Shown piece by piece: positions 48,945 to 62,642 of a stretch of DNA of 64,000 nt (the first letter of the stretch is position 1; every line of letters starts with the position of its first letter). This DNA comes from Combretum micranthum (taxonomy: Eukaryota; Streptophyta; Magnoliopsida; Myrtales; Combretaceae): assembly GCA_024138025.1 (NCBI GenBank), contig JAMXBD010003348.1, positions 1 to 64,000 on the forward strand, read 5' to 3'. The position numbers and the translations under genes were made by a program. The notes under the pieces were generated by a model. That model did no database searches. It saw only the letters and a list, made by a program, of their open reading frames with translations, and was not told where the DNA came from.

Positions 48945-51900
48945 TTTTCAATGCTTAACTGCTTTTATGGCATGACAATTCTAAATAACAAAGAAAGTCT
49001 ACATAACAATTTGTATTCACACCACAACCATCCATATATAACTTCCTAATAAAGATATTTACTATCCATTCACTTTAATGTAATATACTTCCATTATAAG
49101 TAATTTTATGAAAAATCTCTATTACCAAAAATATTAATAACCATTCATTATTTAAACCTAATAGCAAACCAATTCTAAGATTCATTTTTCCCCCAAAATA
49201 TGCTTATTAAAACAAAAATCAATACATGGCAATATTGATACAATTATATTCCATTCTCTAGCGATAAACATCATATTACAATCTTATCTAGTCCTAATAT
49301 AATTATATTCCATTCTCAAGTAATAATGATCACATTATAGCCTTATTTCATTTAGCTAAGTGAACAGTCCACGAACAATTTGTTTCCTTGAACCAAAGTA
49401 CTAGGGATTCGATAATACCAAAAATATTCATGACACTATGGCATGATTGAATAAGTAATAATTAATAATAAGAAAATACAATTAACGGAAATGAGAGAAA
49501 ACTCCTTTATGAGTACTAAAAGCAGCCAATGACTTTGACTCTAGGACACCAAACCATTAGATGTATGGTGTAGAGGTATGAAAAAGTAAAAACATTCTTT
49601 TTATTTTTGGGCTGAATTCAAATCTTTTTTCTTTCTAAAACATACAAATATTCAATAATCCTTTAGATAGTAAACATCCAAATCCGATCAAATCAAACAT
49701 TTGCCGTCTCTATATGACCAATTTTAACTTGCTCTTGATGAATATAGCTAACATTTGGAAACATCTGTTTCAAAAAATCCTATCTAACCAATTGAAATTT
49801 GCCTATTCATTTTGCATCAAACGACAAAAAGAATATTTTTACCAAACCAGTTTTATTCAACACATTACAATTATGGAATCAATAATTTGTAGTCATATCA
49901 ATAGGCATCATCCACTGCACCCAACAAAATTTAATTCTCCAAAAGAGACAAGTTTAAATGAAGAACCTGTGCTGATGATCTTCCGTAACAATTCAATTAA
50001 ACTTCCTACCAAAAAAAATGAAAGAGACAAGTTTGAATAAAAAAAACTATGCCTGATGATCTTCCATAACAGTCATTCAATTCAACTTCTTGAAAAAAAA
50101 AAAAAAAAAAAAACGAAAGCAAATGACAATCATTAAACCACAGTCACAATTTATGATTAGAGTCAATAAGCACTATGTTGAAATCCACAACAAACAATGA
50201 ACAACATAATAAACTTCTATACCGATTTTTTATATATAAGAATATTTTTACCAAACTAGTTTTATTCAAACAACAGAAAGAATAGTTTTACCTAAACAAT
50301 TTTTTATTCGACATATCACTATAATAATAGAATAAATCATATGTAGTCATATCAATAGGCATCATTTATTGCACCTAACAAAATTTAATTCTCTAAAAGA
50401 GACAAGTTTGAATAAAAAAACCTATGCCTGATGATCTTCCATAATAGTCATTCAATTCAACTTCTTGAAAAAAAAAATTAAAAAAAAAAAACGAAAGCAA
50501 ATGACAATCATTAAACCACAGTCACAATTTATGATTAGAGTCAATAAGCACTATGTTGAAATCCACAACAAACAATGAACAACATAATAAACTTCTATAC
50601 TGAATTTTTATATATAAGAAATTATGCAAACAAATCAAATAAAATAAATTCACTATGGCTCCTAATTTTACATGCACTTGATCAAAAATCTATTTGACAA
50701 TGCTAACATAATTTATTTTGAATAATCAAGGTTTGAAACTTCCACCCACATAAAGCTTCAAGACTCGCCATTCATTTAGATAAGTGAATATGAAAAATAG
50801 AATGAAAACAGATTTACAACTTGCAATGCATTGTATACAATATTGACATTTAAAACAATTGTAATAGAGCTAAGACATGGAATGTAATTTGTACAAATAT
50901 TTCCAAGCAAAGGAAAAAAGAATGTATTCAAGTATGATAAAGGTTTTTTGTAAAAATATAAATCTTTGACAACATGTTAGATGGAAAGCATACATATAAA
51001 CATAGAAAGGGGGAAACAAGTTGCTTTGTGACTAAATTCAACTTGTTACCAGTTGCCATCCCTTGTTGTTGAAAACATACCTTTTGGGTGACACTATCAA
51101 ACCATTTTAATCCTTGACACTGTTCTGTATTGAAGATCTCTCAAAATATCATTTATGTCCATTTATTAAGTTAACATTTGTTGTCTCCATATGACCAATT
51201 TTAACTTGCTCTTGATGAATATATCAAGCATTTGCAAACACATTTGTTATGTATCAAACAACAGAAAGAATAGTTTTACCTAAACAATTTTTTATTCGAC
51301 ATATCACTATAATAATAGAATAAATCATATGTAGTCATATCAATAGGCATCATTTATTGCAACTAACAAAATTTAATTCTCTAAAAGAGATAAGTTTGAA
51401 TAAAAAAACCTATGCCTGATGACCTTCCATAACAGTCATTCAATTCAATTTCATGAAAAAAATTAAAAAAAAAAAACGAAAGCAAATGACAATCATTAAA
51501 CCACAGTCACAATTTATGATTAGAGTCAATAAGCACTATGTTGAAATCCACAACAAACGATGAATAACATAATAAACTTCTATATTGATTTTTTATATAT
51601 AAGAAATTATGCAAACAAATCAAATAAAATAAATTCACTATGGCTCCTAATTCTACCTGCACTTAATCAAAAATCTATTTGAGCATGCTAACATAATTTA
51701 TTTTGAATAATCAAGGTCTGAAATTTCCACCCACATAAAGCTTCAAAACTCGCCATTCATTTAGATAAATGAATATGAAAAATAGAATGAAAACAGATTT
51801 ACAACTTGCAATGCATTGTATACAATATTGACATGTAAAACTATTGTAACACAGCTAAGACATGGAATGTAATCTGTACAAATATTTCCAAGAAAAGGAA

Positions 51901-52370
51901 AAAATCATGTATTTAAGTATAAAGGTTTTTTGTAAAAATCTAAATCTTTGACAGCATGTTAGATGGAAAGCATACATATAAACACAGACAAGGGGGAAAC
52001 AAGTTGCTTTGTGACTGAATTCAACTTGTTATCGGTTACCATCCCTTGTTGAAAATATGCATTTTAGGTGGTTTAATCATTAACACTGTTCTGTATTGAA
52101 GATCTCTTAAAATATCATTTATGTCCATTTATTAAGTTATTTTACCAAAAAAAAAAAAAAAGTCACTGTAACAGAACCAACACAGGCAGACTTGAACAAT
52201 AAATGTGTGCCTATTGATTCCAAGTCATTCCAAGGTATTGTCAAGTTAGAAAAACAAAACAAATGGTAATTCATTAGTAGATAGAATCATTATGCAATCC
52301 AATAACAAATTAAATATAATATAATGCACTTAAACTGCTAATTCTACATGCACTTAACAAGAGCATCAAA
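48945..52370. repeat. large direct repeat, copy 1 (with internal triplication)
   Basis: The block matches 56915-58960 from AACTGCTTTTATGRCATGAC to AACAATAAATGTGTGCC and beyond. Inside it a ~988-base unit is repeated in tandem: CAACAGAAAGAATAG at 50271 and 51259, and ACGAAAGCAAATGACAATC in each unit. A truncated third unit precedes them (about 49697-50240). Poly-A tracts differ in length between units. Confidence 0.85.
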
Positions 52371-52557
52371 TCAAAGTATTTAAATGTCCTATTCTATTTA
52401 TTTACATTCTATTTTAATTTATGCTTAAAACTTCCATCGAAAATGAACTTTAGTTTATTTCAACTTATTGCTTTGGTTCTTATGGAAGATTTGATTCCCA
52501 AATAGTTCCAAGTCCAATAGAAACCGAAGCCACAAGCAAAGAAAATAATATATTCAC

Positions 52558-52580
52558 ATTATATATATATATATATATAT
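52558..52580. repeat. (TA)n microsatellite
   Basis: TA units directly after the second copy of the 110-base repeat. Confidence 0.9.
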
Positions 52581-53235
52581 ACAAGTTTCAAGATTCCTCA
52601 TTTATATCACTAAAGGAATAAATAAATTTTCATGTGACAATGTATTTTCTCATTTGAGCATGCAACGTGTTTATCAACATTACATTTGGAACCAAGGGAA
52701 GTTACTAATGACCGAGGGTCCTCTAGTCGTCTGTGATACGTCTATCACTATTTTTCATGTTTCCTTGATTGTAGTATAACATGCTTGTGTAAAAGTGCAT
52801 TTGCAGGGTTACATAAAAAAATAATAACCCTCTGCAACTTATAAAAAAAAAAAAAACAAAAATATTTGTAATTAACATTGGTGCACTTGGAAAAAAAAAA
52901 AAAATAACCTTAGTGCATGCATGCACCTATCTTTTTATATAAATGGTCTCAAATTTGAAGTAGATCTATACGTTAAGCGAGTTAAGTGAATCAATAAAGA
53001 ATTTGATACACCCAAACAGGTTCTATAAATTACAAGATTGAAAGCTCTAAGCCATAATTACCCTACAGCCAAAACATTACACTTGCTTTCACTCCCTATT
53101 CTGCAAAAAGAACATAAAAGATAGGTTTAAATTGGCACCTATTGAGATAAGTTATGTTGAAAATTTAAGACGAATGAATTGGCTTATGTAGAAACAAATT
53201 TTATCATTAACAAATTTGCATTCTAATTGTCGTTA

Positions 53236-53240
53236 TAGTA
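53236..53240. other. target-site duplication TAGTA (left of LTR-B)
   Basis: It is identical to 56774-56778. Confidence 0.93.
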
Positions 53241-56200
53241 TGTCACGCCCTAAAGGGTACCCAAAACGTGACAGTCCATCACACTCGATATTTAAACTTA
53301 ACTATGACAACCTTAGTCATCCCATAAGTTTACATACCGGGTGTAAGGTGTACTTGCACAACTTTTAGGATCACACTTTGAATCGAATAGTCTTAAGAAG
53401 GCATACAATAGCATTAAGAATAGAAATCACAACAAGATAAATAAGTTAAATCTTTACAGAAGTCAAGGGGGCATACCCCCGCCAAAATAATAACAGAAGT
53501 CTATCTGGTCTAAAACCATATTACAAACGTTAGGGTTTATGTTAAAGAGATTTTCCTAGAAGTCCACGCCTCTAGCTAGGTCCCGACTTCTTCAAAAGCT
53601 CCTTCATCCAAAAGATAACCCTATGAAAAGTGTTCTCTCGAAACAACCAAAAATAGGAGCACCACAGCAAAACTATCGGGGTGTAAGCTAACAGGCTTAG
53701 TGAGATTTATTTCTAAATATTTAATACTCAACAACAGTATATAACAGACAAGTTATTAGCATCCATATGAAATGCACAAGCAAATGATCATACAAGCATA
53801 TGACTTTCCGGGAGCCATATGTGAATGGATTTACGCCCTCCATTCGGGGTTAGGATGGTCCATAAGACATGCAACCATAAATTCCAATCTAGAGTAGGGT
53901 GGTCCATAAGTCATGCAACCATCATCCCGATCTCTTTCTCTTAGTTATACAACCTCTGTTGTTTTATTGTTGTAGTTTTATGTGCCTACTCCACATTCGT
54001 TAACTTAAACGATCTCACATTCTTAATGTTAACATAGGCCCCATCGCCTTCCACTAATATACTTTTGTCCCACCAAAGGTATATTAGCTAATGCAATATG
54101 ACTCACTACGTGATATACATGTACAATTTATTCGTATAATCGTGGCATGTTAATTATGTAGATTAAATGCGATCATCGAAAATTTTAGATTATCCAAGTC
54201 TATACTAGCTCATACAATGATATTTACAACAAGTCTCATCTCGATATATTTATTATTCATTCAACCAAGATTAAATCACAACTCATCATAGTTTTATCTT
54301 TTCTTAATTCTAATGCCACTACGATTACAAGTACATACATGAGCACAACTATTTAAGAAATGAACTCACTCAGCCATGGAGAGAAATTCCCTAGTCGTAG
54401 TAGTCCTCGGGGAGTGGAAATCCGTCCTCCAATTCACCTAAGTACATAGAATACCCAAAATGAGTATTTCTTATAAGGTTCTAATAACTTAACAATTCTA
54501 ACTACTAAGTGCGTCAATTCCCACATAAGATAAAGTCCTAACTTTAAATGACCATATCTAACTCATTTTAACTCGGAATTGAGCATATAATATATCGATT
54601 TCTATCTACTTCAAAAGATATATCTATTTCTGATATTATTTCCAAGTTTTGAAAATATTTAGGTCACGAAACAGAGGGATCAGTTCTGATCGGTCGAAAA
54701 CTTCAATTCCGAAAAATAGTTTTGTGAATGTTTGTGATGTCTTCTAACATATAGTTCAACTACTCATGCAATATCGATGATTTCTTATCATGAATGATAA
54801 GATATGAACTTGATGCATGCATGCTTTTGACATTATTTACCAAAAGGAAAATTAAGAAACTTCTTATTTGTGAAGCTCCATGACTATACACTTTCATGAA
54901 AACTAGTTTCCTAACTTTGACCATCTCATTTGTTTTGGAGTTATTTCCTTAAGAAAATCAATTTATCCTTGTTCAAATTGAGTTTTCATCATACCTATTA
55001 CCCGAGCCTTCATTTCTACACAAAAAATTGCATTTTACACTTTGCAAATTTGTTTTCAAATAGGGTTCATCCAAAAATCCGAATTTCTTGAAATTAATTT
55101 TTTGAATGATTCTTTTGGGAAAAACTTGTTTAATGCATTAAAACTTAAGACTTTAAGATACCTATTACTTAAGGACTCCATTTAATACATAAAACCCCTA
55201 TTTTGAGCTTAGATGATAGGTGTTCTTATGACCTACCTTCAAAATTACGAATTTCATATGTTGAGTACTAACTCAAAATGTTTCCATCTAGATTCCACTT
55301 CTTGTTTTATGCATTAATCTCATCAAAACTCATTTCAACTTACAAAAATCACTACTTAATGATACCTATTACCTATATCCTTCATTTTTCACATAAAACA
55401 TGAGTTTTATAGTTACTAAAAGGGTTTTCAAAATAGGTCTTTAAAACCATACGAATTTATCTTTGAACATTTCAAACAAAAACTTTTCCTTTTCAAGTTC
55501 CTTGCTTTATTTACTTAAGGATCTACCAACTACCACATCTATATACCTAAAACAAAGCCTTCATGAGTATTAATGCATGAAAACATAAATCATCCATAAG
55601 ATCATAAATATCAAGCATGGTATAAGCATCTAAAAGCTAGATCTACTACTTATGATGTCTGAAATGAAGTTTAAAAGTATGAACATGAAATTTTTATGTT
55701 AGATCTCTACTTTACTCCACTTCTACATGCATGAACATGAAGATATCCCAACAAAAAATTAATCAAACACAAGATCTGCTCTTGTGATGGCTTGATATTC
55801 ATGTAGTAGCATTTTCTTGTCCCTAGCAAGTGCTCATAGGGACTTTAAGTGAAAACACTCATGAATAATCTTGCCATTACAAGATTAAAGGGTAGGAAGT
55901 TAAGATCCATCATCTAGAAAGCTTGAATCAAGAGGAAAATGAGGAAGAAATTGAACTTGTGAGAGTGTGTGTGTGTGTTGAGGAGTCACGGCAATGAGGA
56001 GAGGAAGAGGGAGGGTTTTGTGAGCTGTTGAGACAATTGAAATAAAATGAAAGAGAGAGAAAATAAAAGACCATTTATATTAGATGAAATTAGGGTTTGT
56101 TTTAAGTAATAAAAGAAGATAAAATAAATCAATTTGGAGGCTCAAATGGGGGGATATGCGCCGGCCACAAAGGGGAAGGGAGAGAGAGAGATTTGATTTT

Positions 56201-56773
56201 ATTTCAAATTATAATATATGTAATTAAAAGTATTAAATGTAATAATTTGTTAAGAGACAAAAATTCTTGGAAAAGAAAATATAATTGAGTATTTGTAAGA
56301 TTGTAAGACTAGGGTATGGGTGTGTGTGTAATAGGTTGTACTTGTGAATAGTAATAAATAGTAAATAAGACATCTATTTTACCGGTAGTAACGAAAACAT
56401 GGGAAAATGGCTATAACTGTAATTTTTATAACTCAAAAAATTATAATATATATATTTTTGAAATCCTTATAAAATTTTGGTTCTAAAGAGTATTCCAGAA
56501 TATTTTTCTGAGTTTCTAGTTCCAGGACTCGCTTTTCCGTAATGGAGCTCGAGAAAGCCCGAATAGAAAATTTTTCAAAATCAAAACTTTTTATGACTTG
56601 AAATATACTATAAAACAATAATCCACATCAAATTATTCTATAGAGGTTCTTTTATATAGAAATCGAAGAAAAGCCGGACCTAGGATTCCTAGGTTGCTAG
56701 TACTAATACTATTTAGGGTTTTGGTTTATGATTTATGGAGTTTACTCGGTTACTAAGAAAACCGGGGTTTACA
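53241..56773 (-). repeat. LTR-B: solo LTR, 3533 bp
   Basis: It starts TGTCACGCCCT, ends GGGGTTTACA and is flanked by the perfect duplication TAGTA. It has no second LTR, primer site, gag or pol, so it is best read as a solo LTR left by recombination between the two LTRs of a full element. Its sense is the minus strand: a TATA-like TATAAAT lies at 56073-56079, where LTR-A and LTR-C have theirs, followed by a leader with a CA-rich run (55951-55980 on the plus strand as GTGTGTGT). LTRs of this length occur in some plant Gypsy lineages; the lineage cannot be set without the internal region. Confidence 0.92.
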
Positions 56774-56778
56774 TAGTA
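56774..56778. other. target-site duplication TAGTA (right of LTR-B)
   Basis: A perfect copy of 53236-53240. Confidence 0.93.
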
Positions 56779-59600
56779 TTCATAGCCCAAACGTGTTTTT
56801 TAGCTTGAGAAGTATCAAATTTAGGGTCAAATCTAGCATGTGCTACTATTTTCACTTAACATCAATTCTAAGAATGTACTAAAATGGATTAAGTTGCTAT
56901 GAATGGGAAGGCATCCATATTCAATACTTAACTGCTTTTATGACATGACAATTCTAAATAACAAAGAAAGTCTACATAACAACTTGTATACACAACATAA
57001 CCATCAAAATATAGATTACTAATAATTATTTACTATCCATTCACTTCAATATAATATACTTCCATTATAAGCAATTTTATGAAAAATCTCTTTTACCAAA
57101 AATATCAATAACCATTCATTATTTAAACCTAATAGTAAATCAATTCTAAGATTCATTTTTTTCCCTAAAAAAATCCTCATTAAAGTAAAAAAAAAAAAAA
57201 ATCAATACATGGTAATATTGATGCAATTATATTCCATTCTTCAATGATAAACATCATATTAAAATCTCATCTAGTTCTAATATAATTATATTCCATTCTC
57301 GAGTAATAATGATCACATTATAACCTTATTTCATTTAGCTAAGTGAATAGTCCACAAACAATTTGCTTCCTTCAACCAAAGTACCTGGGATTTAGTAATA
57401 GCAAAAATATCCATGACATTATGACATGATTGAATGAGCAATAATTAATAATAATAATAAAATAACAGAAGTAAGAGAGAACTCCTCTATGAGAATTAAA
57501 AGTAGCTAATGAATTTAACTCTAGGACACCAAACCATCAGATGTATAGTGTCGAAGTAAGAAAAAGTAAAACAATTTTTTTTTGGCTGAATTCAAATCTT
57601 TTTTCTTTCTAAAACATACAAATATTCAATAATATATTAGCTAGTGAACATGCAGACCCAAACAAATCAAACATTTGCCATCTCCATATGACCAATTTTA
57701 ACTTGCTCTTGATGAATATAGCTAACATTTGCAAACATATTTGTTCTGTATCAGACAACAGAAAGAATAGTTTTGCATTAACAGTTTTTTATTCAACATA
57801 TCACTATAATAATAGAATCAATTATTTGTAGTCATATCAATTGGCATCATTTACTGCACTTAAAAAAATTTAATTCTCCAAAAGAGATAAGTTTGAATGA
57901 AAAAACCTATGCCTGATGATCTTCTGTAATAGTCATTCAATTCAACTTCCGAAAAAAAAAATTTAAAAAAAATGAAAGCAAATGACAATCATTAGACCAT
58001 AATCACAATTTATGATTAAAGTCAATAAGCACTATGTTGAAATCCACAACAAACAATAAATAACATAATAAACTTCTATATTGATTTTTTATATATAAGA
58101 ATTTATGCAAAACAAACCAAATAAAATAAATTCACTAAGGCTCATAATTCTACATGCACTTAATCAAAAATCTATTTGAACATGCTAACATAATTTATTT
58201 TGAATAATCAGGGTTTGAAACTTCCACCCACATAAAGCTTCAAGACTCACCATTCATTTAGATAAATGATTACGAAAAATAGAATGAAAACAAATTTACA
58301 ACTTACAATGTACTTTATACAATACTAACAAGTAAAACTGTTGTAACAGAGTTAAGACATGGAATATAATATGTACAAATATTTCCAAGCAAAGGAAAAA
58401 TGCATGAATTCAAGTATGACGAAGGTCTTTGGTAAAAATATAAATCTTTGACAATATGTTAGATGGAAAGCATGCGTGTAAACATAGACAGGGGGGAACA
58501 AGTTGCTTTATGATTGAATTTACTTGCTATTGGTTACCATCCCTTGTTGAAAACATACATTTTGGGTGATACTATTATACCATTTTAATCCTCGCCATTG
58601 TTCTGTATTTAAGATCTCTTAAAATATCATTTATGTCCATTTATTAAGTTACTTTTCAAAAGAAAAAAAGTCATTTGTAATAGAACCAACACAAACAGAT
58701 TTGAACAATAAATGTGTGCCTATTGATTCCAAGTCATTCCAAGGGATTGTCAAGTTCTTTAACTACCAGTAGAAAAACAAAACAAAAATGGTAATTCATT
58801 AGTAGACAGGATCATTATGCAATCCAATAACAAATTAAATATCATATAATGCACTTAAATTGCTTATTCTACATGCATTTAGCAAGAGCATTAAATCAAA
58901 GTATTTAATTGTGATATTCTATATATTTACATTCTGTTTTACTAATTTATGCTTGAAACTTCCATTGACATAAAGGCTAATGCATTGGATACAGGATCTA
59001 CACAGAAATTCTGAACAAAAATGGAATGAAGGTGTGAAAATCTTTCCAAATATTAATTATCTCCAATCCCCACTTAACATAAAATGTACACGCATGAACA
59101 ACCTACATCAAAAGAATAGGTTTCAAATGAGAGATCCCCAAAATTAACCCACAAACAATTAGATACACAATCCACATAAAAAACTGCAACTATCAATATG
59201 GGGCTAGAGAGAATCAAATGTACTGCTTCGCTTAAACAATCAGTAAATAAAGTTCTCAACCTTAAAGGTTGGAGCATTAATACAAAGATTTAGCAACCAG
59301 AAAACAGATTCCAAACAACCTAAACCCTATAAAAGTATGCTCAAATTGCAAATATTTATATATTTAGAGAGAGATAATGATAGATAGAGTGAGAGACTAA
59401 CCTAGCAAGGGCAGGAATAACCATTAATGGAAAGAGATGGAGCTCCGATCAGACGTGATACGCAGCTACTGAAATTGTATGTTGAGAAAATGGTGATTAG
59501 ACATAATTCCAGATCACATATCATATATGGGCAGAGAAAGAGAGAGAGAGAGAGAGCCTCTACAAATCGTGCCGTCGAGGGGGGGGAAGATTTAGCTTTG
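56779..59600 (-). other. CACTA long leader, part 2
   Basis: Non-coding. It contains the second copy of the large direct repeat (56915-58960). On the minus strand a good splice donor (GCTAG followed by GTTAGT) at about 59398-59402 suggests that a 5' leader exon upstream of it is joined to the TNP2 reading part, with the repeats lying in the intron. This is inferred from one site only. Confidence 0.4.
56915..58960. repeat. large direct repeat, copy 2
   Basis: It matches 48945-52370 in the same direction but contains a single ~1-kb unit where copy 1 has nearly three. Single-base differences are common, so the duplication is not recent. Confidence 0.85.
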
Positions 59601-59626
59601 GTGGATTTAGGTAAGAACTCTCTCAT
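59403..59626 (-). other. putative 5' leader exon of the CACTA transposase
   Basis: It lies about 260 bases inside the right end, is read on the minus strand, and is followed by the donor AG/GTTAGT. It is purine/pyrimidine-skewed (a GA repeat at 59537-59556 and nine G at 59578-59587). A 74-codon frame in it has no family likeness, so I treat it as leader. Confidence 0.3.
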
Positions 59627-59759
59627 GCCAGGGTTACAAAAGAAGTGGAGTGATAAACAGAGTAGGAAGAAAGAGCCTATTGAAAATAATAAGAAAAAGA
59701 GAAAAATTAGAGGGAAGGTTTAAAGGGAACTGAAAATAAGGGGGGGAAAACGTGGGCCT

Positions 59760-59889
59760 TTTTTTTGTGTCCCTTTAAAGTAAAACTAGTGATGAATAAT
59801 TTTATGTGTCTCATTTGAATTGTTATCACTACAAAATACCTTATTGTGTCATGTCAAATTCGTCCCATTAACTTAATTTTGTTGTAGTG
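59760..59889. repeat. CACTA right end: terminal inverted repeat
   Basis: AATTTTGTTGTAGTG (59875-59889) is the terminal repeat. GTGTCCC, GTGTCTC and GTGTCAT lie inside it. A second CACTACAAAAT in opposite direction at 59827 makes the last ~60 bases nearly palindromic. Confidence 0.8.
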
Positions 59890-62611
59890 ACAATACATAA
59901 ACAATTAGAGACAAATAGTTCAATTTGATAGGATAAGCGTAAAAATATAAACCACATATATCTCAGGATCAGTTACAAAGTATTAAGAGGCATTCCCCAG
60001 CTACACATAAGTTTAGGTATTATCCCCTTTGGTAACAATTGATCTTTCTAGGTTCACTACTAGAAACTATACAAAACAATCGTGAACTTCTAAGGAGATG
60101 ACTCCTAGTCTCTCATTACCTGATTTGGCCAGATCAGGGGACGCAGCCATAAGTACGGGAACTGCATTAAAAAGAAACCGTGAGGGTATAAGTTACGCTA
60201 GCTTAGTGAGTTCCACTTCCTAAAATTAAACGCTCAACAAGTAATATATATGTCAAGCAAGTTATATCATCAACCATATGAAATGCACAAGCACGTGAGC
60301 ATACAATACATAAGACCATCCGAAAGTCTTATGTTGAATGGATTTACACCCTCCATTCGGGGTTAGGTGTTTCGTGCCCATACGACCATAGATTTCAATT
60401 TTTCTCATTTATATTGTGGTTAATACAGGTGCCCACCACACACATTTTTAATTCCGACCCTTACACCAACATTTCAATTTCCGGCCATTACGCCAACATT
60501 CGAGTTTACAGGCCCCTCGTTGCCTAGCTAGTATGCCTTCTTCCCACAAAGGTATAATAACCTATGCAATGTGACTCACATATGGTATGCATGGCCAATT
60601 TGATTATATGATCATGGCATATAAATTTAACAATTTATGGGTGGTCATAGATATTGCAGACAATTCAGTTCTATACTAAATCATTCAAATATTTATAATA
60701 AGCTCATTTCGATATTCTTATCATCAATTCACCTGAGAAGAACTCATATACACACAGTCAATTTATTATCTTGCCCTAATTCTAATGCCACTAACATTAT
60801 AAGCACATCCACAAGCATAAAATTTAAAGATAGTGAACTCACATAGCCATGGTCTTCCGTCTCTAATGATAGTGATCCAGAAACATGAAATTTTCCCTCG
60901 ATTCCAAAATCACCTAAATGAAAGAAATACACCTATGAGTATTTCATACCATAACTAATTCCAAACTTTTCAAATAAAACTCTTTGAATTCATAATTTCT
61001 GTAGTAATTAGAAGTTCTAACTATTAAAACGGCCATAACTTGGTAATTTTAACTCAGAATTTTGCAACTAAGCTATCGATTTCTATCTAATTCAAAAGAT
61101 CTATTTATTTATGATGTTATTACTAATTTTTTGAAAATGTTTAGGTCTCAAATGTTCGGATCCGATCTTATCAATAGCTAAAATTCAAAATTCTGAAATT
61201 GTTTTGTGAAATTTGCATTATTTCGAATAAGTAGATTATATGTATATGCAATATCTACAAGTTATGATCATGAATGTCATGATATGAGCTATCTATATGT
61301 AATTCCTTCATGATTTTTTATTAAAGAGAATTTTACCAAAAAATTTCACTTTGCAATAATGCCATGAACATTTATTTGGAAAAACTATCTTTACTCCTTT
61401 GAAAATCATGCATATTTTTACTATGATGAATCCTTGATAACCTATATACCTAATACCTTCATTATCTTAATAAACTTCCTCATTTAAAGGTTGGAAAATA
61501 GATGTTTTAAAGTAAGTTTTACTAGTGACGAATTTTGCAAAATTTTTGGAAAGGAAAATATTGTTTGATCTTAGTTGGAAAACTTTTCCTTTGTTTTAGG
61601 TTTCTACTTTGATAAAAACACATTTACTTTCATAAAAATCAAATCTTTATTATATCTATTCCCTAAGACTTCTATTTTTCCATTAAAATACTCATTTTGA
61701 CATTTGGAATTAGGTGTTTAAATAGGGATCATTTTTAGATCCGAATTTAAGAAAATTGTTTTTGAGATAGTTTCTTGTGGAAAACTCATTTATTCTTTAT
61801 AAAATTAAATCATAATCAAACCTACTCCCTAATGCTTTCATTTATTTAATAAAACTTTTGTTTTAGAGTTGGAAAATAGGTGTTTTCTTGGCATTTCACT
61901 CTAGTTACGAATTTCTACATTTTGTTGGAGTTGAATCATATATCAATCTTAACTTTTGTAATCATTTTCTTGTTTTGAAAATTTCTCTTAGTAAAACCAT
62001 GATCAACTTTAAAAATCACTACTTTATGATACACATTACTTAAGCCTTCATTTTACATTTAAAACCTTCATTTTGAAGTTGGAAAATATGTTTTCTAAAT
62101 GGATCTTTCTCAAGATCCGAATTTAAAAAATTACTTTTTGATAGAAACAAAATGGATCTTGAGTTTTATTCAACACATTCCTTAAGAATATCATGTAGCA
62201 AGTCTTTCATGCATGAAAATAAGTAACTATGTCATTTTAACCAGTCTAAACAATATATCTACTATATTACTCATGTTATGAGGGTAATGTAACAATGACA
62301 ATATGTATATGTAAGTAAAAAAAAAAAAATGAAAATACATGCACAAAAATTCTATATGAACAACATATAACAATAATATAGCAAAATACTTAGTATATTA
62401 ACTTTAATAGTAAAATCTACATATTGTAATGGCAAGGATATCATGTTCTAGTGTTTCCACATCTCTAGCATAAAGCTCATGGGATTTTTGGTGGAACTAC
62501 ACATGGAAGACGTTGCCATTACATGTTTTATAGCGGTAGGATCAAGATCTATTACCTATTTAGTGTTTTGGAAAAGGAAACTTGAAGTAAATTTTTTTTT
62601 TTTTGTGTGTA

Positions 62612-62642
<31 letters not shown>

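Larger units (their letters stand above)
47976..53240 (-). other. CACTA long leader, part 1: non-coding, repeat-rich
   Basis: No gene is seen upstream of TNP2 for more than 5 kb. The stretch is built largely of repeats: a ~110-base segment at 48447-48560 returns at 52436-52548, and a ~3.2-kb block (about 48945-52370) returns in shorter form at 56915-58960. It probably represents intron and subterminal sequence, judging from position only. Confidence 0.5.
39053..59889 (-). mobile_element. CACTA (En/Spm) transposon, ~20.8 kb including a nested solo LTR
   Basis: The ends are inverted repeats: left TACTACAACAAAT (39053), right CACTACAACAAAA read inward from 59889, and ATGRGGAC words follow on both sides. 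Next to the left end (39070-39480) stand many GTGTCC and GGACAC words, the subterminal repeats to which CACTA transposases bind; fewer GTGTC words lie near the right end. Inside are a TNP2-type gene and a Transposase_24-type gene, both on the minus strand. A solo LTR (53241-56773) was inserted later. Without it the element is about 17.3 kb. No matching 3-bp duplication was found (TGT and ACA flank it). Both genes are broken, so it cannot move on its own. Confidence 0.85.

Noticed and set aside
53241..56773. A full retrotransposon with internal genes
   Set aside because: No gag, pol, primer site or second LTR is present between the duplicated TAGTA sites.
59427..59723. Plus-strand frame of 98 codons rich in Lys, Arg and Glu
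   Set aside because: It arises from a GA repeat and purine-rich leader on the strand opposite to CACTA transcription; no family likeness.
39050..59892. A 3-bp target duplication around the CACTA element
   Set aside because: The flanks are TGT and ACA, which are complementary but not direct repeats, so they cannot be counted as a duplication.
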